Shown: positions 20,660 to 29,615 of the stretch, piece after piece
Layout of the letters: every line of letters starts with the position of its first letter
Position numbering within the stretch: position 1 is the stretch's first letter
From: Nitrosovibrio sp. Nv4
GTDB lineage: Bacteria > Pseudomonadota > Gammaproteobacteria > Burkholderiales > Nitrosomonadaceae
DNA: 64,000 nucleotides
Assembly: GCF_900215485.1 (NCBI RefSeq)
Contig: NZ_OCMZ01000002.1
Coordinates: forward strand, 1,302,001 to 1,366,000
Direction: 5' to 3'
Notes under the pieces: model-generated
The model's database searches: none
Told to the model about the DNA's origin: nothing
What the model saw: the letters and a program-made list of their open reading frames with translations, nothing else
Position numbers and translations under genes: made by a program

Positions 20660-22918
20660 ATGATTGCTCAAGAGCTAGAAGTAAGTTTACATATGGCATT
20701 CGTGGAATCGAGGCAGAAGCGCCACGAATTCATTACGGTCGAGCACTTGCTACTGGCTCTGCTCGACAATCCGACTGCCGCAGAGGTACTGCGCGCCTGT
20801 TCCGTCGATATGGATGATTTGCGGCGGTTGCTGACAGAGCATGTTACGGAAAATACGCCTACAGTGGGTGGCAGCGGCGAAGTGGACACGCAGCCTACTT
20901 TGGGTTTTCAGCGGGTGATCCAGCGAGCGATTCTGCATGTTCAGTCTTCCGGAAAAAAAGAAGTCACCGGCGCCAATGTACTGGTAGCGATATTTGGCGA
21001 AAAAGATTCACACGCGGTTTATTTTCTTCATCAGAAGGGCGTAACCAGACTCGATGTGGTGAATTATATCTCTCACGGGATCAGTAAAGTACCGCAGGGC
21101 AGTACCGCCAAAACCGATAGCGAAGGCGATACCGAGCAGGAGATGAATGCGGGCGGCGCATTGGAAAGTTACGCGGTAAATCTCAACTCGCAAGCGCTTG
21201 CGGGCAAGATCGATCCATTGATCGGGCGTGAACGTGAATTGGAACGCCTGATACAGACGCTATGCCGCCGCCGCAAGAATAATCCCTTGCTTGTCGGTGA
21301 AGCTGGTGTCGGCAAAACCGCTATCGCCGAGGGATTGGCACGGCGCATTATCGAAAATGATGTTCCCGAAGTGCTTGCCCACCACCAGGTTTATGCCCTG
21401 GATATGGGCGCACTGTTAGCGGGTACCAAATACCGTGGTGACTTCGAGCAGCGACTGAAGGCGGTGCTCAAACAATTGCTTGAGAGCGCCAACTCCATTC
21501 TGTTCATTGATGAGATTCACACATTGATCGGTGCGGGCGCTGCTTCCGGCGGTACGCTGGACGCCTCCAATCTCCTGAAACCGATACTTAATACCGGCCA
21601 ATTGAAATGCATTGGCGCCACGACTTATAGCGAATACCGGGGAATCTTTGAAAAAGATCACGCGCTATCGCGTCGCTTCCAGAAAATCGATGTGCTTGAG
21701 CCAAGCGTGGAAGAAACCGTATCCATCCTGCGCGGCCTGAAAGCCCGCTACGAGGCGCACCATGGCGTCAAATACACGGCGGTTGCGCTCACCACTGCGG
21801 CGGAATTGTCGGCGCGCTTCATTAATGACCGGCATTTGCCCGACAAGGCGATAGATGTGATAGACGAGGCCGGCGCAGCGCAGCGCATCCTCCCTAAATC
21901 GAAACAGCGCAAGATAATCAGCAAACATGAGATCGAGGGCATTATTGCCAAGATTGCGCGCATTCCAGCGCAAAATGTTTCCAGCGATGATCGCAACACG
22001 TTGAAGACGCTGGACCGCGATTTGAAAGCGGTAGTGTTCGGCCAGGACAAGGCCATCAACGCGCTGACGGCCGCAATCAAGATGGCGAGAAGCGGTTTGG
22101 GCAATCCGCAGAAACCAGTCGGCTCATTCCTGTTTTCCGGTCCCACCGGCGTTGGCAAAACCGAGGTGGCGCGGCAGCTTGCTTATGCATTAGGCATTCA
22201 TTTGCACCGGTTCGACATGTCTGAATACATGGAGCGGCATGCTGTTTCGCGCCTGATCGGCGCACCGCCTGGATATGTGGGTTTCGATCAGGGCGGTTTG
22301 CTTACCGAGGCCATCATCAAGCAGCCATATTCTGTGCTGCTGCTGGATGAAATTGAAAAGGCGCACCCCGATATCTTCAATATCCTGCTGCAAGTGATGG
22401 ATCATGGCACCTTGACCGATAATAACGGCCGCAAGGCGGACTTCCGCAACGTAGTGATTATCATGACGACGAACGCAGGCGCGGAAGCACTCAGCAAGGC
22501 CACCATGGGCTTCACGAAGGCGGCGCAGGCGGGTGACGAGATGGCGGACATCAAGCGCATGTTTACGCCCGAATTCCGCAACCGGCTGGACGCGATCATT
22601 TCGTTCGCGTCTCTGGACAGCGAGGTAATTCTGCGTGTGGTGGATAAATTCCTGATGCAACTTGAAGCTCAATTGCAGGAGAAGAAAGTGGATGCGATAT
22701 TCACCGAGGCGTTGAGAGGATACCTTGCCAGGAACGGCGTTGATCCTCTCATGGGCGCGCGTCCCATGGCCCGTCTCATTCAGGATACCATTCGCAGCGC
22801 CTTAGCGGATGAGCTACTGTTCGGGCGGCTGGCGAACGGCGGCAAAGTGACGGTGGATATCGGTGCAGATAACAAGGTGGAGCTTCAGTTTGAGGAAGAA
22901 GCGACCGCGGCCGTGTAG
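20660..22918 (+). CDS. clpA: ATP-dependent Clp protease ATP-binding subunit ClpA
   Basis: ClpA is the AAA+ unfoldase that feeds ClpP. The start at 20660 ([19 protein letters not shown]) follows a strong GGAGGAG site and is the family start; the frame also runs 8 codons back to a GTG inside clpS. The 752 residues comprise an N-domain that docks ClpS (1-145), AAA module 1 with Walker A GEAGVGKT and Walker [15 protein letters not shown], and AAA module 2 with Walker [10 protein letters not shown] and Walker [14 protein letters not shown]. An AAA+ C-domain follows, with [13 protein letters not shown]. clpP is not in the window. Confidence 0.98.
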   Translation: MIAQELEVSLHMAFVESRQKRHEFITVEHLLLALLDNPTAAEVLRACSVDMDDLRRLLTEHVTENTPTVGGSGEVDTQPTLGFQRVIQRAILHVQSSGKKEVTGANVLVAIFGEKDSHAVYFLHQKGVTRLDVVNYISHGISKVPQGSTAKTDSEGDTEQEMNAGGALESYAVNLNSQALAGKIDPLIGRERELERLIQTLCRRRKNNPLLVGEAGVGKTAIAEGLARRIIENDVPEVLAHHQVYALDMGALLAGTKYRGDFEQRLKAVLKQLLESANSILFIDEIHTLIGAGAASGGTLDASNLLKPILNTGQLKCIGATTYSEYRGIFEKDHALSRRFQKIDVLEPSVEETVSILRGLKARYEAHHGVKYTAVALTTAAELSARFINDRHLPDKAIDVIDEAGAAQRILPKSKQRKIISKHEIEGIIAKIARIPAQNVSSDDRNTLKTLDRDLKAVVFGQDKAINALTAAIKMARSGLGNPQKPVGSFLFSGPTGVGKTEVARQLAYALGIHLHRFDMSEYMERHAVSRLIGAPPGYVGFDQGGLLTEAIIKQPYSVLLLDEIEKAHPDIFNILLQVMDHGTLTDNNGRKADFRNVVIIMTTNAGAEALSKATMGFTKAAQAGDEMADIKRMFTPEFRNRLDAIISFASLDSEVILRVVDKFLMQLEAQLQEKKVDAIFTEALRGYLARNGVDPLMGARPMARLIQDTIRSALADELLFGRLANGGKVTVDIGADNKVELQFEEEATAAV

Positions 22919-22959
22919 CCCATGTAGGCGGTAGTTTAATCGCACGAAAGCAAGGAAAC

Positions 22960-22988
22960 AAAAAAGGCGCTTATGCGCCTTTTTTTTT
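22960..22988 (+). terminator. rho-independent terminator after clpA
   Basis: GGCGC / GCGCC with the loop TTAT is flanked by six A on the left and nine T on the right, forming an extended stem with a T tail. It lies about 40 bp after the clpA stop and could also serve the opposite-strand dodecin gene. Confidence 0.85.
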
Positions 22989-23056
22989 GTGTCGGATACT
23001 CCTGAGTGGGCTTCGGCTTCTTTTCGATCAGGCGAAGGCTCATTCGGGTTCCCTGT

Positions 23057-23275
23057 CTATTTGTCGGCCTCATACTTGAAAGACAGATTGACTCGCGCGC
23101 GATACGCAGCCACCTTACCATCTTCAATCACCATATCAAGCTTTACTATTTCCGCAACCCTCAAATCCCTCAAGCTCTTTGACGCAGTCTCAACAGCATT
23201 TTTGGCGGCATCCTCCCAGGATGTCTTGCTGGTGCCTATTATCTCCGTTATTCGATAAACGCTGTCTCCTGCCAT
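23057..23275 (-). CDS. dodecin family flavin-binding protein
   Basis: Dodecins are about 70-residue proteins that form hollow dodecamers and store or buffer flavins (in some cases CoA). This one is 72 residues: SVYRITEIIGTSKTSWEDAAKNAVETASKSLRDLRVAEIVKLD, then the strand VIEDGKVAAYRARVNLSFKYE. The tryptophan (W20) in the SKTSWEDA segment corresponds to the residue that stacks on the flavin. It is a single gene, convergent with clpA and divergent from the small ORF at 23448. Confidence 0.93.
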   Translation of the reverse strand: MAGDSVYRITEIIGTSKTSWEDAAKNAVETASKSLRDLRVAEIVKLDMVIEDGKVAAYRARVNLSFKYEADK

Positions 23276-23447
23276 GGTTTTTCTCCTTCTGGGAAGTTAA
23301 GCAGCAAAGAAGCATCGCACGAACCCGGCGTATAGCCAAGTCCGGATGCCGTTTCAGTTTAGGGCTAACTTTGACGGATTGCAACCTGCGATATGCCGGA
23401 TAGTTTTAATGGTTTTCCTGTTAATGGAACACAAGGGAGGTGACGTT

Positions 23448-23573
23448 ATGCATGCTGAAGAAAGTGACGCTATGGATGGACAAGTAAATGATGGTCAAGT
23501 AGATGACTATAGCAAGCCGGTAAATTTATTCGCTATGACACTCAATTTTATTATCCGCATCCTGAAATTTTGA
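23448..23573 (+). CDS. candidate small protein, 41 residues, unknown
   Basis: An ATG at 23448 is preceded by a near-perfect ribosome-binding site (GGGAGGTG, 23435-23442). It opens MHAEESDAMDGQVNDGQVDD and then switches to a hydrophobic, mildly basic tail, FAMTLNFIIRILKF. The acidic N-terminal half has a short internal repeat (DGQV-N-DGQV). The frame is open further upstream, but the start given is the one with the ribosome-binding site. No family is recognised. It converges with cphA, with 63 bp between stop codons. Confidence 0.45.
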   Translation: MHAEESDAMDGQVNDGQVDDYSKPVNLFAMTLNFIIRILKF

Positions 23574-23636
23574 CCATATCCGATGTCGGCTGCACAACGT
23601 GACTCCAAAAATCACGAAGGCCTGATACCCGGCGGC

Positions 23637-26207
23637 CTAGCCGGCAACCACACGTTTGGTAATGTGCCCCAGCGCTTCTTCCACTTGATCGATGAGAATG
23701 AGGCATAACTCTCCGTCTTTCAGGTTGGCAAAAGCGGCATCGATAGCTCCAAACTCGCCTCGGATCTCTTTGACATCGCGAGTGCGTTTCGCATGTTCCA
23801 GTCCCTGCCGCAACAGACCAAGCACTTCTCCATCGGCACGGCCCCGCTGGCACTGATCCTGATAAAGCACTACCTCGTCGAAAGCATCGCCAAGGATTTC
23901 AGTCTGCTGGCGAATATCCTCATCGCGACGGTCCCCAGCGCCACTGATAACCACGGAACGCCGCTTGGCTGGCATCTTGTCGATGGCACGCACAAGCGCC
24001 CGGATTGCGTCCGCGTTATGACCGTAATCCGCAATAAGGGTAGCGCCACGGTGACTGAAGAGATTGAAACGGCCTGGCGCGGTTAGGGTGTCGCTGACAA
24101 AATTGGCAAGACCTGCGCGTATGATCTCCCAATCAAGGCCAAGCGCCCAGCCCGCTCCCGTCGCAGCCATCGCGTTTTCAATCTGGAATGCAATAGCACC
24201 ATTTTGGGTAACGGGAATTCCAGACAGTGGTATGCGGTATTCAATGCCAGCCTCTGAAGCGACAATGGCATCTTCATCGACATAGACGACGCGCTTGTTT
24301 TGCGCCCGGTGCCTCGCTATTACCGGATTATCCGGATCGCGGGCGAAAAAGGTTACCTTGCCAGGGCAATGAGCAGCCATGCCGGCCACGAAAGGATCGG
24401 CCGCGTTCAGTACGGCGATACCGGTACCAGGTGTAACATTTTGAACGACGATGCGTTTGACGGCGGTCAACTCCTCCACGGTGTTGATGTATGAGAGACC
24501 GAGGTGGTCGCCCATGCCGATGTTGGTCACCACCGCGACATCGCAGCGATCGAAGCCCAGACCCTCGCGCAACAGGCCACCTCGAGCGGTCTCTAATACC
24601 GCGGCATCGACATCGGGGTGGAGGAGAACTTTTTTTGCACTCTTGGGCCCACTGCAGTCGCCTGTATCAATGCGCTGCCCATCAATATAAACGCCATCGG
24701 TACTGGTCATGCCCACACGCATGCCCTGGCAATCAAGGATATTGGCGATAAGGCGAACAGTGGTAGTCTTGCCATTGGTACCTGTCACCGCCACGAGCGG
24801 AATGCGTGCGTCATCGCCCTTTTTGAACATGCTGGCGATAATTGCCTCTCCCACCGCCCGCCCTTTGCCGAACGAAGGCTGCAAATGCATGCGGAGACCC
24901 GGTGCGGCATTGATTTCGATAACGGCGCCCTGCCCTTCCAATGGTTTCGATACGGTATCGCACACCACATCGACCCCACAGATGTCCAGGCCGATCATTT
25001 GTGCGGCAGCTTCCATGCGTGCAGCGAACTCGGGATGAACATCGTCGGTAACGTCGGTAGCCGTTCCGCCAGTGGAAAGATTGGCGTTACTGCGCAGCAG
25101 CACGCGTGCCCCTTGAGACGGTATGGATTCCGCCGTCAAACCCTGGATTGCCAGATGGGCATGGGCAATTTCGTCGAAATGTATTTTTGTAAGTGCATTG
25201 GCGTGACCCTCTCCGCGCCGCGGGTCGCTATTGATCCGATCCACCAGCTGACCTACGTTGTGTGTGCCGTCGCCAATAACCTGGGGCGGGTCGCGGCGTG
25301 CCGCGGCAATCACTTTATTGCCGATCACCAAAATGCGGTAGTCGTGCCCCGGAATGTAACGTTCAACCAGGACTTTACCGCTGATCTCAGCCGCCGCTGC
25401 ATAAGCGGTTTCCACCTGCTCGCGGCTCATGAGGTTTACGCCAACTCCCCTGCCCTGATTGCCATCCTGCGGCTTAACGACAACAGGTGCGCCTATTTCG
25501 CAGGTCGCAGTCCACGCGTCCTCCGCGTTCGCTACCTGCCTGCCGGGGGCGATGGGAATACCCGCAGCATTCAGCAACGTTCTGGTCAGCTCCTTATCCT
25601 GCGCAATGGACTCCGCCACGAAGCTGGTCAGGCAGGTTTCCGCAGCTTGAATACGACGCTGACGACTACCCCAACCAAACTGTACCAAACTGCCATCAGT
25701 CAGCCTGCGGAAGGGAATCCCGCGTGCAGCGGCTGCGCGGACGACTGCACTCGTACTCGGCCCAAGCCGTATTTCCTCATCCAGTTCGCGGAGGCGGTTC
25801 ACCGCATCGTCCAGATCGAAGGAGGTGCTGTCGGCAGCCGCCTGGCATAATGCTTGCGCGAGATCGATGGCCAGCCTGCCTACGTCCTCTTCGCTGTACT
25901 CTACAACAACCTGATAAGTGCCGGCTTCCAGCGTGTGAACAGTCTTACTGAAGGTCACCGGGCAGCCGGCCTGTATTTGCAGACCGAGCGCAACGCGTTC
26001 CAGTGCATGGGCCATGGTCCCGGCTTCAGGATGGAATGCCGGCTGGAGCAAATTGATTTGAGGGAATCGTTCGCGCAAACGGCCCAGGAAACCCGGATTT
26101 TCCCTTGCGGGAAATTCCGTTGTGCCACAGCAAACAATCGCTTCTATCGCTGTGTGCCGGTTCCATAAATTGGGACCGCGCAATGCGCGGATACGTGATA
26201 CTTTCAT
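23637..26207 (-). CDS. cphA: cyanophycin synthetase CphA
   Basis: CphA builds cyanophycin (multi-L-arginyl-poly-L-aspartate), an insoluble nitrogen, carbon and energy store. The ATG at 26207 gives MKVSRIRALRGPNLWNRHTAIEA and has an AGGAGA site 7-8 nt upstream; the frame is open 18 codons further. The 856 residues contain the N-terminal domain (1-160), an ATP-grasp domain that adds aspartate (VVVKPQDGNQGRGVGVNL, VERYIPGHDYRILVIG, GVDVVCDTVSK, VIEINAAPGLRMH) and a Mur-ligase-like domain that adds arginine (P-loop VAVTGTNGKTTTVRL, AVLETARGGLLREG). The Mur C-terminal domain is also present (APGRFNLF...LIADYGHNADAIRAL). It follows cphA' by 50 bp on the same strand. Confidence 0.97.
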   Translation of the reverse strand: MKVSRIRALRGPNLWNRHTAIEAIVCCGTTEFPARENPGFLGRLRERFPQINLLQPAFHPEAGTMAHALERVALGLQIQAGCPVTFSKTVHTLEAGTYQVVVEYSEEDVGRLAIDLAQALCQAAADSTSFDLDDAVNRLRELDEEIRLGPSTSAVVRAAAARGIPFRRLTDGSLVQFGWGSRQRRIQAAETCLTSFVAESIAQDKELTRTLLNAAGIPIAPGRQVANAEDAWTATCEIGAPVVVKPQDGNQGRGVGVNLMSREQVETAYAAAAEISGKVLVERYIPGHDYRILVIGNKVIAAARRDPPQVIGDGTHNVGQLVDRINSDPRRGEGHANALTKIHFDEIAHAHLAIQGLTAESIPSQGARVLLRSNANLSTGGTATDVTDDVHPEFAARMEAAAQMIGLDICGVDVVCDTVSKPLEGQGAVIEINAAPGLRMHLQPSFGKGRAVGEAIIASMFKKGDDARIPLVAVTGTNGKTTTVRLIANILDCQGMRVGMTSTDGVYIDGQRIDTGDCSGPKSAKKVLLHPDVDAAVLETARGGLLREGLGFDRCDVAVVTNIGMGDHLGLSYINTVEELTAVKRIVVQNVTPGTGIAVLNAADPFVAGMAAHCPGKVTFFARDPDNPVIARHRAQNKRVVYVDEDAIVASEAGIEYRIPLSGIPVTQNGAIAFQIENAMAATGAGWALGLDWEIIRAGLANFVSDTLTAPGRFNLFSHRGATLIADYGHNADAIRALVRAIDKMPAKRRSVVISGAGDRRDEDIRQQTEILGDAFDEVVLYQDQCQRGRADGEVLGLLRQGLEHAKRTRDVKEIRGEFGAIDAAFANLKDGELCLILIDQVEEALGHITKRVVAG

Positions 26208-26257
26208 CGAAAGTTCTCCTGATGTTTCTTGTACCGGAGGTGTTACTAATTTGGTTT

Positions 26258-28507
26258 TCACGTCATGCTAAATACCGAAAAATTTTCGATTCCCGCACGT
26301 ATGAGAGTCGGTTCGATACCAAGTGCCCAGGCGGCACCCACCGCTGCGAGAACGTTCTCGACAGCATGGATCGCATGCCCGCCTCCGGTAAGCGGAACAT
26401 CAGTCAATTTACTCAACGGCAGTTCGCTGGAACCGGAAACAAGGAGAATTTCGCCATCGCGAACCATCACTGCCCGTTTGCCCTTCGCGCCGTTTATACC
26501 CGCCGTACCGCGCAAGCAATGCTCTTTTATTACCGGCAAGTCAGGATCGAGACTGAAGTAAATGATTTCACCATTGCATAGCGCAGCCATTTCGACCAGC
26601 ATTGCCTCCCTGGCATTCAGCACTGCTGCGCCTGCAGGCAACACTACATCCACCTGGGTACGCAGTATATCGAAAACCTGTTTGGGCGTTTCGATATACT
26701 GCCCATAATGACGCGATAGCTCGATATTGGTTACGACGCCAACCTGACAACCATCGTAGGCCAATCCCTCACTCAGCATGGTATCGCCCCCATTTTCAAA
26801 AACAGCGGCTTCAACCGAGCGATTCATCAGAATGTCGTTGGTTGCCTTCCATTTGGCGTGATCGCCCTTATAGACCTGCCTCTGGTCGAGATAGAAGCCA
26901 TCGCTGCACGCCAGGCCAGTGTGCTTGCCGGATAACGCCAGTAGTTGGGCGACGAGATGCGCCACCGTGGTTTTTCCGTAGCTGCCAGTGATGCCTACAA
27001 TCGGAATACGACCATCGTCGTGGTTCGGAAAGAGATGATTTACGATAGCTTCGCCTACAGGTCGAGGGGTGCCAATGGCAGGCTTGATGTGCATCAGCAA
27101 CCCGGGGCCCGCATTGACTTCAACGATCGCCCCACCCTGTTCGGCAAGCGGGCGCGAGATATCCCTGGCCACGAGGTCAATGCCCGCAATATCCAGTCCG
27201 ATAATGCGCGCTGCAAGGGAAGCAGCCGCAGCGATGCTAGGATGCACTTCGTCAGTGACATCGAAAGCATGATTGCCGTTACGCTGAATCAGAACTTCCA
27301 GGCCGGCCGGTGGCACCGAATTGATGGTAAAGCCCTGACGGACAACTTCCATAATGGTTATACCATCTACGCTGACAGGATTCAGAGGATGGTCTTCGGA
27401 TGCCCCGCGCCGGGGATCTGAATTGATCTGATGGCGGATCAGTTCGCCAATAGTTGATTTGCCGTCGCAGGTAACCGAGACTGAATCACCGCGGCTTGCG
27501 GCAACGAGACTGCCGCCAACCACCAGCAAGCGATGTTCCGTACCCGGAACATAACGTTCGATCAATACGCCATCACCCTCTTCCAGAGCCACGTGATATG
27601 CGGACTCGACTTCTTCGCGCTTGCTTAGCTCAATAAAAACGCCGCGTCCATGGTTGCCGTCGCAGGGTTTGATGACGACTGGCAACCCAATGTCCTGAGC
27701 GGCTTCCCAGGCATCTTCCGCACTATTAACAGTTCGGCCTTCAGGGACAGTAACCCCGCAGGACCGAAGCAATGTCTTGGTCAGATCCTTGTCGCGCGAG
27801 ATACTTTCCGCAATGGCTGGCGTACGGTCCGTCTCCGCTGTCCAGATACGGTGGCTTCGAATGCCATAGCCGAGCTGAACGAGGTTTCCCTTGGTGAGAA
27901 GGCGGATAGCGGGGATATTGCGACCGGCGGCGGCCTGGACGATACAGGCGGTCGAAGGACCCAGCCAAAGCGAGTCAACCATGTTACGCAAGCGTTCAAT
28001 GGTCTGTTTGATATTATAGAGCCCATCACCGGACCAGCGTCCCATCGCCGCCAGCACCAGTTCACGGGCCGAGGACAAGGCGCTACGTGCAATATCCTCA
28101 TGCCAGGCGCTGACCACCACTTTGTAAACGCCGCGCAGCGACGTTTCACGAGCTCTGCCAAAGCCGCCGGGCATGCCGGCAAGATTTTGCAACTCAAGCG
28201 TGACATGTTCGAGAATGTGGCCCGTCCAGGTACCCTCCTTGAGCCGCCGCAGGAAACCGCCGCGCTCTCCATAGCTGCAACGATGCTCAACCAGCGACGG
28301 AAGCCAGGAAGACAGGCACTCATAAAAGCCGGGGATCATATCGGATGGAAGGTCTTCAAGCTCGCCGATATCGACAACCGCCTCGAGGACGGGGCGGCAA
28401 GTCCACATATTCGGGCCGTTGAGGTGGCGAATCTCAATAAATTTTATATCTCTACTATTCGGGTCTGGGTTCGTCGAGTCAGTGGTTGTATTCGCATAAG
28501 CCAGCAT
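26258..28507 (-). CDS. second cyanophycin synthetase, CphA'-type, lacking the Mur C-terminal domain
   Basis: This is a paralogue of CphA: DIKFIEIRHLNGPNMWTCRP, an ATP-grasp domain (VVIKPCDGNHGRGVFIEL, IERYVPGTEHRLLVVGG, AIVEVNAGPGLLMH) and a Mur-type P-loop (VGITGSYGKTTVAHLVAQ). It stops at ENFSVFSMT, about 120-130 residues before the CphA end, so the Mur ligase C-terminal domain is missing. Paired full-length and shortened synthetases are known in betaproteobacteria. The shortened one may make or elongate polymer from dipeptides or help CphA, but its reaction here is inferred. The start is uncertain: the ATG at 28507 leaves 17 residues before the conserved DIKF, while an ATG at 28645 and a GTG at 28660 are in frame. 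No upstream candidate has a strong ribosome-binding site. Confidence 0.88.
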   Translation of the reverse strand: MLAYANTTTDSTNPDPNSRDIKFIEIRHLNGPNMWTCRPVLEAVVDIGELEDLPSDMIPGFYECLSSWLPSLVEHRCSYGERGGFLRRLKEGTWTGHILEHVTLELQNLAGMPGGFGRARETSLRGVYKVVVSAWHEDIARSALSSARELVLAAMGRWSGDGLYNIKQTIERLRNMVDSLWLGPSTACIVQAAAGRNIPAIRLLTKGNLVQLGYGIRSHRIWTAETDRTPAIAESISRDKDLTKTLLRSCGVTVPEGRTVNSAEDAWEAAQDIGLPVVIKPCDGNHGRGVFIELSKREEVESAYHVALEEGDGVLIERYVPGTEHRLLVVGGSLVAASRGDSVSVTCDGKSTIGELIRHQINSDPRRGASEDHPLNPVSVDGITIMEVVRQGFTINSVPPAGLEVLIQRNGNHAFDVTDEVHPSIAAAASLAARIIGLDIAGIDLVARDISRPLAEQGGAIVEVNAGPGLLMHIKPAIGTPRPVGEAIVNHLFPNHDDGRIPIVGITGSYGKTTVAHLVAQLLALSGKHTGLACSDGFYLDQRQVYKGDHAKWKATNDILMNRSVEAAVFENGGDTMLSEGLAYDGCQVGVVTNIELSRHYGQYIETPKQVFDILRTQVDVVLPAGAAVLNAREAMLVEMAALCNGEIIYFSLDPDLPVIKEHCLRGTAGINGAKGKRAVMVRDGEILLVSGSSELPLSKLTDVPLTGGGHAIHAVENVLAAVGAAWALGIEPTLIRAGIENFSVFSMT

Positions 28508-29141
28508 AGATTCTCGCACGGAGTAAGTTAAAGCTGGACTAACGCGAGCGGGGAGAATCGGTTTACCGTTCGGCAGATTAATTCTGTTGAACGTAAACGC
28601 CACAACAGACCCCGGAAGAACGGTTTCAGACCCTTGATCATCCATATGGCAGGCTCTCACTCACACTCAAGCCGACTGCGCGGTACAGCGGGCTTCTCTG
28701 TTGATTGACCAGGTTTATTGATTGGCTGGTGCAGTCGTATTGGCAGCCGTTCTACCATACGTCGATTTGACGGATGAGGAATTAAATTTCACGCATGACT
28801 GATGTTTCAAATTGGAAAACCTGCGAATCGGGCTTGTATTTTCGCGTGATCCATTATTGTCCCTATTGTCCGGCAGGGATCGGCACGCGAAAAAGATCAA
28901 AGCATAAATCATGCCAAATTAAATAAAGCGGCCGAACAATGAGTTGACGCGGGAAAATAAGTATTAATGTCGCCTTTAACCGACACCTGTTTTCACGTTG
29001 CTACTAAACGTTGATGGAATATGACTATCCTGTGTCGCTAATCAGCGACAATTATCCAGACGTCCTGAGTCGCACGTGGCACGGAAGGTTTTTCTGTTTT
29101 TGGCGGATTTCTCGAACTACACAGCACTTCGGCAGGCCGTT
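28508..29141. other. intergenic region upstream of cphA' (no confident gene)
   Basis: About 480-630 bp depending on the cphA' start. No ORF here looks real. It holds a perfect 18-bp palindromic hairpin (TGTCGCT-AATC-AGCGACA, 29033-29050) and a 9-bp-spaced direct repeat TATTGTCC at 28855-28862 and 28864-28871. Either could be a regulatory site for the cyanophycin synthetase genes; neither has a recognised binding protein. Confidence 0.4.
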
Positions 29142-29615
29142 CTAAAGAAAGCGGTCTAGAATCCTTCGGCTGTGATGATCGAGTGCATAACGGTCGCGAA
29201 TCAGGAAGTGAATGCCATGGCTGTCAGTAATCAGCAGAGCAGGCGGGGTAAGCCGGCGAATGTACTCCTCCCCCTTGAGAATGAAGGCTGTCTTGCCACG
29301 GTTCGTTTCAACATACCAGGTGCTAGGCGTAGCATAATTCGAAACGTCTTGAATGCGGCTGATTTCAGGCATGAACTCGCGGCTGGCGAGCTCAGCTTCG
29401 ACAAGTTCACGCATATCCCGGGGTACATCATCCAGCCGGTCGATCCAGACCAGTTCATGACCATTCGGATCGATTAACGCCAGGCCATGATCCGGGGCGG
29501 TTATCGGAAACGCGCGCACCGGGACTATGCCTACTTCCGTCTCGCCATCTGGTCCCGTATACACCAGACGTCCGAAAGCATCACGGCTCAGCCGATAAGG
29601 TGTTTTATCAGTCAT
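29142..29615 (-). CDS. DUF1854 protein of the cyanophycin gene cluster
   Basis: This 157-residue soluble protein belongs to the DUF1854 family: RDAFGRLVYTGPDGETEVGIVPVRAFPITAPDHGLALIDPNGHELVWIDRLDD, then EISRIQDVSNYATPSTWYVETNRGKTAFILKGEEYIRRL and LLITDSHGIHFLIRDRYALDHHSRRILDRFL. Databases annotate this family next to cyanophycin genes as cyanophycin-metabolism associated; the biochemical role is unknown. Its ATG overlaps the stop of the ABC transporter by 4 bp (ATGA), so the two are translationally coupled and probably interact. No signal peptide or membrane segment is visible. Confidence 0.88.
   Translation of the reverse strand: MTDKTPYRLSRDAFGRLVYTGPDGETEVGIVPVRAFPITAPDHGLALIDPNGHELVWIDRLDDVPRDMRELVEAELASREFMPEISRIQDVSNYATPSTWYVETNRGKTAFILKGEEYIRRLTPPALLITDSHGIHFLIRDRYALDHHSRRILDRFL

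Noticed and set aside
24618-25850. 410-codon plus-strand ORF inside cphA
   Set aside because: It is antisense to conserved CphA domains and its translation has no recognisable features; it reflects GC-rich codon bias of the real gene.
27650-28531. 293-codon plus-strand ORF inside cphA'
   Set aside because: Antisense shadow of the ATP-grasp region; no domain or ribosome-binding site.
28715-28912. 65-codon minus-strand ORF upstream of cphA'
   Set aside because: No ribosome-binding site and an Asn/Ser/Arg-rich composition typical of chance ORFs.
29069-29090. Possible sigma-54 promoter (TGGCACGGAAGGTTTTTC)
   Set aside because: The -24 part fits but the required GC at -12 is missing, and it points along the plus strand away from the genes it could serve.
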